45,648 nt of DNA from an uncultured Actinomycetes bacterium (lineage in GTDB: Bacteria > Actinomycetota > Actinomycetes > Nanopelagicales > Nanopelagicaceae), in the NCBI GenBank assembly GCA_903907665.1, contig CAIVOW010000042.1, positions 1-45,648 of the forward strand, written 5' to 3'. Both the position numbers and the translations under genes were made by a program. Positions within the stretch are counted from its first letter, which is position 1; each line of letters begins with the position of its first letter. Below the pieces are notes generated by a model. The model was not told the DNA's origin, ran no database searches, and was given only the letters and a program-made list of their open reading frames with translations. Positions 41,520-45,648 of the stretch are shown in pieces.

Positions 41520-42458
41520 TTATTCAACCAAACTACGACCAGTTAGGCGTAGGAAGACGTCTTCAAGGGAGCTTCTGCGAACCAATGATGTAACGGGATG
41601 GAGGCCACTTTTTCGAATTTCCTCTAGGAGTTTTTCTGCATCATCTGCATACATAAGAATTCGATCAGGAAGCACTTCGATGCGTTCACACATTCCCCGT
41701 AGCTGTTGCGAAACCATTGCATTTCGCTCAGAACCAAATCGAACTTCGAGAACTTCTTTCGTTGAATATTTTTTGATCAATCCCGTAGGAGAATCTTCAG
41801 CCATGATTGAACCTTTATCCATCACCATTAGCCGATCGCAGAGTTGCTCCGCTTCATCCATGTAATGAGTGGTTAATAAAAGAGTGACGCCTTGTTCTTT
41901 CAAACGGAAAAGACGATCCCATAAAATATGTCGAGCCTGTGGGTCTAATCCTGTAGTTGGTTCATCCAGCATAAGAATTTCGGGTTCACTTATAAGCGCG
42001 CGAGCAATAGTTAATCGTCGCTTCATACCACCGCTGAGAGCTTCAACTTTTACATCTCGCTTTTCAGTTAATTGCGCAAAATCAAGAAGTTCTTCAATTT
42101 TTGCGCGGATGAATTTTCGAGGTAATCCGAAGTAGCGTCCATAAATGTAGAGGTTGTCACTAACTGAAAGAGCTTGATCGAGATTATCTTGCTGTGGAAC
42201 GACTCCAAGGTGCGCACGAATTTCTGGACCTCGCTCAGCAGGATCTTTGCCAAGAATGGTGATATCACCTGAAGTGCGAGTCAGGGTGGCGGCAATAATG
42301 CGCATAGTTGTTGATTTACCGGCGCCATTTGGGCCAAGAAAGCCAAAAGATTCTCCGCGATGAACTGTGAAATCGATGCCATTTACCGCGGCGAAATCCC
42401 CGTACTTCTTTACAAGGCCCCGGGCCTCGATCAATTTTTCTGGGGTCTGATTACTCAC
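41520..42458 (-). CDS. ABC transporter ATP-binding protein, DrrA type
   Basis: The 312-residue protein has Walker A GPNGAGKST (42-50), signature LSGGMKRR (141-148), Walker B ILMLDEPTTG (161-170) and the switch histidine in LLTTHYMDEAEQ, followed by the C-terminal DrrA-type domain. It powers the two ABC-2 permeases downstream. The GTG at 42458 is chosen because TACGCT lies exactly six bases upstream (leaderless pattern); the next upstream GTG at 42497 has neither a box nor a Shine-Dalgarno sequence. Confidence 0.92.
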   Translation of the reverse strand: MSNQTPEKLIEARGLVKKYGDFAAVNGIDFTVHRGESFGFLGPNGAGKSTTMRIIAATLTRTSGDITILGKDPAERGPEIRAHLGVVPQQDNLDQALSVSDNLYIYGRYFGLPRKFIRAKIEELLDFAQLTEKRDVKVEALSGGMKRRLTIARALISEPEILMLDEPTTGLDPQARHILWDRLFRLKEQGVTLLLTTHYMDEAEQLCDRLMVMDKGSIMAEDSPTGLIKKYSTKEVLEVRFGSERNAMVSQQLRGMCERIEVLPDRILMYADDAEKLLEEIRKSGLHPVTSLVRRSSLEDVFLRLTGRSLVE

Positions 42459-42464
42459 GCCTAA

Positions 42465-42470
42465 AGCGTA
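42465..42470 (-). promoter_or_regulatory. Candidate -10 box for leaderless ABC operon transcript
   Basis: On the minus strand TACGCT lies six bases before the GTG at 42458. It supports both the shorter start of the ATPase and an independent promoter for the three-gene exporter. Confidence 0.5.
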
Positions 42471-42515
42471 ATGGCGCTCAGTTTCTATTGGGCGCACGGA
42501 GGCGTTTTCAAAAAA

Positions 42516-42551
42516 GGCGAGAAAGGCAAGAAAGGCAAGAAAGGCGAGAAA
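42516..42551 (+). repeat. 9-bp tandem repeat GGCRAGAAA (four copies)
   Basis: Four adjacent units GGCGAGAAA, GGCAAGAAA, GGCAAGAAA and GGCGAGAAA lie between the ABC operon and mraZ. The strand is almost purely purine, and the run continues into the G-rich TGG array. No gene is supported here on either strand. Confidence 0.85.
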
Positions 42552-42571
42552 GGGGTGGCTGGGGGCTCAAA

Positions 42572-42625
42572 TGGGAGAAATGTGGCAGAAGGTGGTTGAT
42601 TTTGGGGGAAAGTGGAGTAAAGTGG
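42572..42625 (+). promoter_or_regulatory. Putative MraZ-binding array (TGG every 10 bp)
   Basis: TGG occurs at 42572, 42583, 42593, 42603, 42613 and 42623; the last five are exactly ten bases apart, mostly within TGGG or GTGG contexts. MraZ binds direct repeats of TGG-type boxes with a period of about ten bases ahead of its own gene in other bacteria. The array is 85-138 bases before the mraZ start. A possible -10 box is TAGCTT at 42664-42669. Confidence 0.65.
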
Positions 42626-42709
42626 TGCATGAAGTGAAAATCGGGGGATTTGAGCTTCATTACTAGCTTGAGATTGAGCCGAAAGTGTCATGAAGGGGAG
42701 GTGGCTGAC

Positions 42710-43141
42710 GTGTTTTTGGGTACTCATGAACCAAAACTTGATGAAAAAGGCCGCATCATCCTTCCTGCTCGTTTTCGAGATGAATTAGCTAAAGGTTTAG
42801 TTGTCACCAAAGGGCAAGAACGTTGCCTCTACGTTTTTCCAGCAAAAGAGTTCACCTCCATCACTGAGCGCCTGCGCCAAGCTCCCGTCACCGAGAAAGC
42901 AGCACGCGATTACATGCGCGTTATGTTCGCCGGCGCTCATGATGAAGTTCCTGATAAGCAAGGACGCGTTTCAATCCCTGCAGGGCTTCGCACCTATGCA
43001 GGTTTGGAAAAAGAGTGCGTAGTAATTGGCGCTAATACTCGACTAGAAATTTGGGATTCACATTCTTGGAATGAATATCTTGCTGACCGCGAGAAGGGTT
43101 TCGCGGATGTATCAACGGAGGTGCTACCGGGCCTCTTTTAA
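42710..43141 (+). CDS. mraZ: Transcriptional regulator MraZ
   Basis: MraZ is an AbrB-like ring-shaped DNA-binding protein that autoregulates the division and cell wall cluster. The 143-residue protein, the usual length, contains two tandem SpoVT/AbrB-type repeats: [14 protein letters not shown] near the N-terminus and [16 protein letters not shown] in the second half. The GTG at 42710 has GGGGAGG eight bases upstream; an in-frame ATG 20 codons earlier lies before that ribosome-binding site and is rejected. It is followed by rsmH after a 195-base structured gap. Confidence 0.95.
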   Translation: MFLGTHEPKLDEKGRIILPARFRDELAKGLVVTKGQERCLYVFPAKEFTSITERLRQAPVTEKAARDYMRVMFAGAHDEVPDKQGRVSIPAGLRTYAGLEKECVVIGANTRLEIWDSHSWNEYLADREKGFADVSTEVLPGLF

Positions 43142-43336
43142 GTAATAAAAATTTATTGGTTCTTCATTTAGGCCATCGTCGACTTTAACGCAAAGCGACG
43201 CCACTTCCCCGGCGCCGCTACCCCCAATCGCACTACAGCAGATCAGTGGTGGCGAATTCCGTCAGTCGGCGGTGACCTAGGTGCAGAAACAAGATTAGCT
43301 AAATGAACTTTTAGTTGAGAGTGAAAGGGGGAAGTA
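43142..43336 (+). other. Structured leader between mraZ and rsmH
   Basis: The 195-base gap contains a strong hairpin at 43177-43200 (CGTCG and CTTT pairing with AAAG and CGACG, loop AACGC), a longer-range pairing of 43199-43204 with 43249-43254, and several GC-rich arms up to 43275. It ends with AAAGGGGGAAG before the ATG. An actinobacterial RNA element called the mraW motif occurs in leaders of this gene; membership could not be verified here. Confidence 0.45.
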
Positions 43337-44299
43337 ATGAAAGAGTTGCGACATATTCCAGTAGCACTTGATCGTTGTATCGACTTACTTTCACCTTCCA
43401 TCGAGAAGGCCCTTTCTGCCCGCGGTACTGCTGTAATTATTGATGCAACGCTCGGGCTTGGTGGTCATACGCGAGCTTTATTGGCAAAGTATGCAGAACT
43501 TCGAATCATTGGTTTTGACCGAGATGCATCTGCTATCGCAATTGCAACTGAAAATACCGCACCTTTTACCGACCGCTTAACAATTGTCCATGCTGTTTAT
43601 GACCAGATTCCAGAAGCCTTAGAAAATTTTGGTATCGCACATGTTGACGGAGCGCTTTTTGATTTAGGTGTTTCTTCTATGCAGTTAGATGAGGCTGAGC
43701 GCGGATTCGCTTATTCGCAAGATGCACCTCTAGATATGCGCATGGACCAAAGTCAAGGAATGACAGCAAAAGACGTTCTTTATACATATGAGCGTAAAGC
43801 CCTTATTCACATTCTTCGCGCATACGGAGATGAGAAATTTGCCCCACGTATTGTTGACAACATTATTGATGCGAGAGAAACCAATCGCCTAAATAGCACC
43901 AAGCAACTTGCTGAACTCGTAAAAGAAAGTATTCCGGCTCCAGCTCGCCGAACAGGTGGGAACCCTGCGAAGCGAACTTTCCAAGCGCTGAGAATTGAAG
44001 TAAATCAAGAGTTAGTGGCGTTAGAGCATGCAATTCCGGCGGCCATGAGTGCGCTAGCTATCTCGGGTCGAATCGTTGTTATGGCGTATCAAAGCTTGGA
44101 AGACAAAATTGTAAAAGGGTTTTTTACAACTGCCTGCTCCTCTACAACTCCGCGCAACTTGCCAGTTGAGCTTCCAAACTCGCAAGCTAAATTCTCCTAC
44201 GTTATTCAAGGAAGTGAATCTGCAACTGACGAAGAGGTTCTGCAAAATCCTCGTGCACAGAGTATGCGATTGCGTGCTATCGAGAGAGTTGCCGCCTGA
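43337..44299 (+). CDS. rsmH: 16S rRNA (cytosine1402-N4)-methyltransferase
   Basis: RsmH (formerly MraW) methylates C1402 in the decoding centre of 16S rRNA using S-adenosylmethionine. The 320-residue protein has the SAM-binding IIDATLGLGGHTRALL motif (about 34-49), DGALFDLGVSSMQLDEAERGFAY, and the late NPAKRTFQALRIEVNQEL and GRIVVMAYQSLEDKIVK segments. The length is normal. AAAGGGGG lies five bases before the ATG. Its stop shares one base with the ftsL start, so the division genes are coupled. Confidence 0.96.
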   Translation: MKELRHIPVALDRCIDLLSPSIEKALSARGTAVIIDATLGLGGHTRALLAKYAELRIIGFDRDASAIAIATENTAPFTDRLTIVHAVYDQIPEALENFGIAHVDGALFDLGVSSMQLDEAERGFAYSQDAPLDMRMDQSQGMTAKDVLYTYERKALIHILRAYGDEKFAPRIVDNIIDARETNRLNSTKQLAELVKESIPAPARRTGGNPAKRTFQALRIEVNQELVALEHAIPAAMSALAISGRIVVMAYQSLEDKIVKGFFTTACSSTTPRNLPVELPNSQAKFSYVIQGSESATDEEVLQNPRAQSMRLRAIERVAA

Positions 44300-44688
44300 T
44301 GGCTATTTCTTTCTTCTCACCCGCCATTGCTCGATCTCGCGAGCTTGTAATCTCACGTTCAACCCAAGCTGTTTTACAATTAGTTCCTGAACTTAAAAAA
44401 GAAGAAGGCGAAGAAATTGCAACCCGAGCTTTCTTTTTCATTTTAAGCGGCATCATCGGTATTGGTCTATTGTCACTTCTCCTGATCAATACTTTACTAA
44501 CCCAAGATGCTTTTGTTCTTCAGCGATTAAAGCAAAACGTGAATATAACTAATGATCATCGTGATGCTTTACTGCGTCAGGTAGCATTGCAAGCAGCACC
44601 AGATCACCTTGCTGATGTTGCCAAAAAAGCGGGAATGATTCCTACGAATAGCCCTATATTTATTGATATTTCGGTGCCTATCAAATGA
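44299..44688 (+). CDS. ftsL: FtsL-like divisome protein
   Basis: FtsL is a small bitopic protein that forms a coiled coil with FtsB/DivIC in the divisome. The 129-residue protein has a cytoplasmic N-terminus, one membrane segment (about 45-66), and an outside helix with heptad-like leucines and valines (LQRLKQNVNITNDHRDALLRQV). FtsL is poorly conserved, so the call rests on topology, length and position between rsmH and ftsI. It overlaps rsmH by one base and ftsI by four. Confidence 0.8.
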   Translation: MAISFFSPAIARSRELVISRSTQAVLQLVPELKKEEGEEIATRAFFFILSGIIGIGLLSLLLINTLLTQDAFVLQRLKQNVNITNDHRDALLRQVALQAAPDHLADVAKKAGMIPTNSPIFIDISVPIK

Positions 44689-45648
44689 GTTCAAAAGCGA
44701 CCTTCCAGAGACGTGTTTATGTTTTATTGGTCTCTGTTTCGCTCATCTTTACTATTTTTGGAATCCGACTTATCGATGTGCAAGCAGTTCAAGCAAGTGG
44801 ATTCGCACAGCGCGCCAGTAATGAAATGTGGAACTCTTCAGTGTTGTTGGCACCACGTGGAACGATTTCGGACGTTAATGGTGTCGAACTTGCGCGAAGC
44901 GTCGCTGCAATAAATATTATTGTTGACCAAACGATGATTGCCGATCCTCGTACAACAGCAACTCTTACTGCCCCAATTTTAGGTATGGAATCTAACGTTC
45001 TTGAGTCTCTAATCACTGGGAAAAAACGATATCAAATAATTGCAAAACAAGCAGCACCTGCAATCTGGGCAAAACTCAACGAGACACTTGCTACTTATAA
45101 CAATTTGGTAATGAAGGAAAGAGGAGGAGTCGCAAAGCGTATTGTTGGCTTCTTCTCGGAGCGATCTTATGTTCGTGATTATCCGACAGGGCGACTGGCT
45201 GCTTCCTTAGTTGGCATCATTAATGACGCTGGTGTTGGTGCTTCTGGGCTCGAATCGAGTATGGAAACTGTACTCGCCGGAAAAAATGGAAGGTATGACT
45301 ATGCAAATGGTGCGGGCGCAATTATTCCTGGTTCGCAGCAGTTTGTAACTGAGGCAAAGTCAGGTAAGGGAATCACTTTAACCATAGATCGTGATATTCA
45401 ATGGGTTGCTCAGAACGCTATTTCTGCAGCAGTTGCATCAGCACATGCCACTTCAGGAACAGTCATAGTTATGGATCCTAAAACAGGTGAAATTCTTGCT
45501 CAGGCCAGCGCACCGAATTTCGATCCGGCAGTACGCAAAAGTATTTCGTTAGAGAGCTTACGAAACCCAGCTGTCCAAGATGTATATGAGCCCGGATCTA
45601 CTGGCAAGATTATTACTATTGCATCGGCTATTGAAGAAGGTAAGACCA
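44685..45648 (+). CDS. ftsI: Peptidoglycan transpeptidase FtsI (PBP3), 3' partial
   Basis: FtsI crosslinks septal peptidoglycan. The frame is open from the ATG at 44685 to the window edge, 321 residues. It has one N-terminal membrane segment (about 11-31), a PBP-dimerisation domain with APRGTISDVNG, and the start of the transpeptidase domain with VMDPKTGEILA and the active-site SxxK in EPGSTGK (Ser305, Lys308). The KTG and SxN motifs lie beyond the window. It overlaps ftsL by four bases (ATGA). Position and motifs exclude an elongation-type PBP. Confidence 0.94.
   Translation, partial: MSSKATFQRRVYVLLVSVSLIFTIFGIRLIDVQAVQASGFAQRASNEMWNSSVLLAPRGTISDVNGVELARSVAAINIIVDQTMIADPRTTATLTAPILGMESNVLESLITGKKRYQIIAKQAAPAIWAKLNETLATYNNLVMKERGGVAKRIVGFFSERSYVRDYPTGRLAASLVGIINDAGVGASGLESSMETVLAGKNGRYDYANGAGAIIPGSQQFVTEAKSGKGITLTIDRDIQWVAQNAISAAVASAHATSGTVIVMDPKTGEILAQASAPNFDPAVRKSISLESLRNPAVQDVYEPGSTGKIITIASAIEEGKT

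Noticed and set aside
42459..42497. Longer ABC ATPase from the GTG at 42497
   Set aside because: No Shine-Dalgarno or -10 box fits it, while the GTG at 42458 has TACGCT exactly six bases upstream.
42650..42709. Upstream ATG for mraZ
   Set aside because: It adds 20 residues not found in MraZ proteins, and the strong GGGGAGG site fits the GTG at 42710, which gives the standard 143 residues.
42485..42727. 80-residue Pro/Phe-rich minus-strand frame upstream of mraZ
   Set aside because: It is the complement of the purine-rich repeat tract; composition is low-complexity and there is no ribosome-binding site.

Overview
The window looks like a chromosomal segment of a streamlined, mid-GC actinobacterium, most plausibly a freshwater planktonic lineage of the Nanopelagicales/acI type. 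The assignment is inferred. It rests on actinobacterial gene orders (L19-like tail-lepB-rnhB-yraN-comM-dprA; divergent glgM/glgC; class II DAHP synthase near a PASTA kinase; DUF3040-mraZ-rsmH-ftsL-ftsI), two-subunit CrtYc/CrtYd lycopene cyclases, very tight gene packing with many 1- to 4-base overlaps, and many apparently leaderless starts (a TANNNT box 6-7 bases before the start codon). No rRNA, tRNA, CRISPR, IS element or prophage was seen, and no gene-free gap exceeds 300 bases.

Layout. 1-5178 (+): end of a ribosomal-protein-like gene with a repeat tail, then lepB, rnhB, yraN, comM, dprA and era. 5168-9927: an EamA transporter and glgM (-), glgC (+), and a xylulokinase (-). 10037-12988 (+): a phosphofructokinase with pyrophosphate-type active-site residues, class II DAHP synthase and an O6-alkylguanine-DNA methyltransferase. 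12962-18865 (-): threonine aldolase, EamA transporter, endonuclease IV, PASTA Ser/Thr kinase, a P-loop kinase and a PnuC-family transporter under a TPP riboswitch, hence probably a thiamine transporter. 19031-31662: a carotenoid region (crtYc, crtYd, crtB, crtI, crtE, a crtD-like desaturase, a CruG-like glycosyltransferase, cruF and a CrtA-like monooxygenase) interrupted by a purine permease, metF, a CDP-alcohol phosphatidyltransferase, an alpha/beta hydrolase and a YbaK deacylase. 31736-34501 (-): an unknown membrane protein, a tiny LuxR-type regulator, an aquaporin-like channel and a TauE/SafE permease. 34576-39476 (+): an SOS mutagenesis cassette (DUF6504-like protein, DnaE2, DinB) with a perfect LexA palindrome at the first start codon. 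39480-45648: a DUF3040 protein, a three-gene ABC-2 exporter (-), and the division cluster mraZ-rsmH-ftsL-ftsI, cut by the window end.

How it works together. The carotenoid genes should make a monocyclic, 1'-hydroxylated, further desaturated, probably glycosylated and oxygenated carotenoid, resembling the myxol/salinixanthin branch more than plain beta-carotene. glgC and glgM feed glycogen or maltosyl-phosphate synthesis. The most unusual structures are a four-copy 10-bp GTGAGCAACC repeat between dnaE2 and dinB that forms an in-phase relay of overlapping stop/start codons; a LexA operator containing the first start codon of the mutagenesis operon; a 10-bp-phased TGG array in front of mraZ; a terminator/alternative-hairpin leader before the LuxR-type gene; and a TPP riboswitch whose 3' edge contains the Shine-Dalgarno sequence of the PnuC-type gene.
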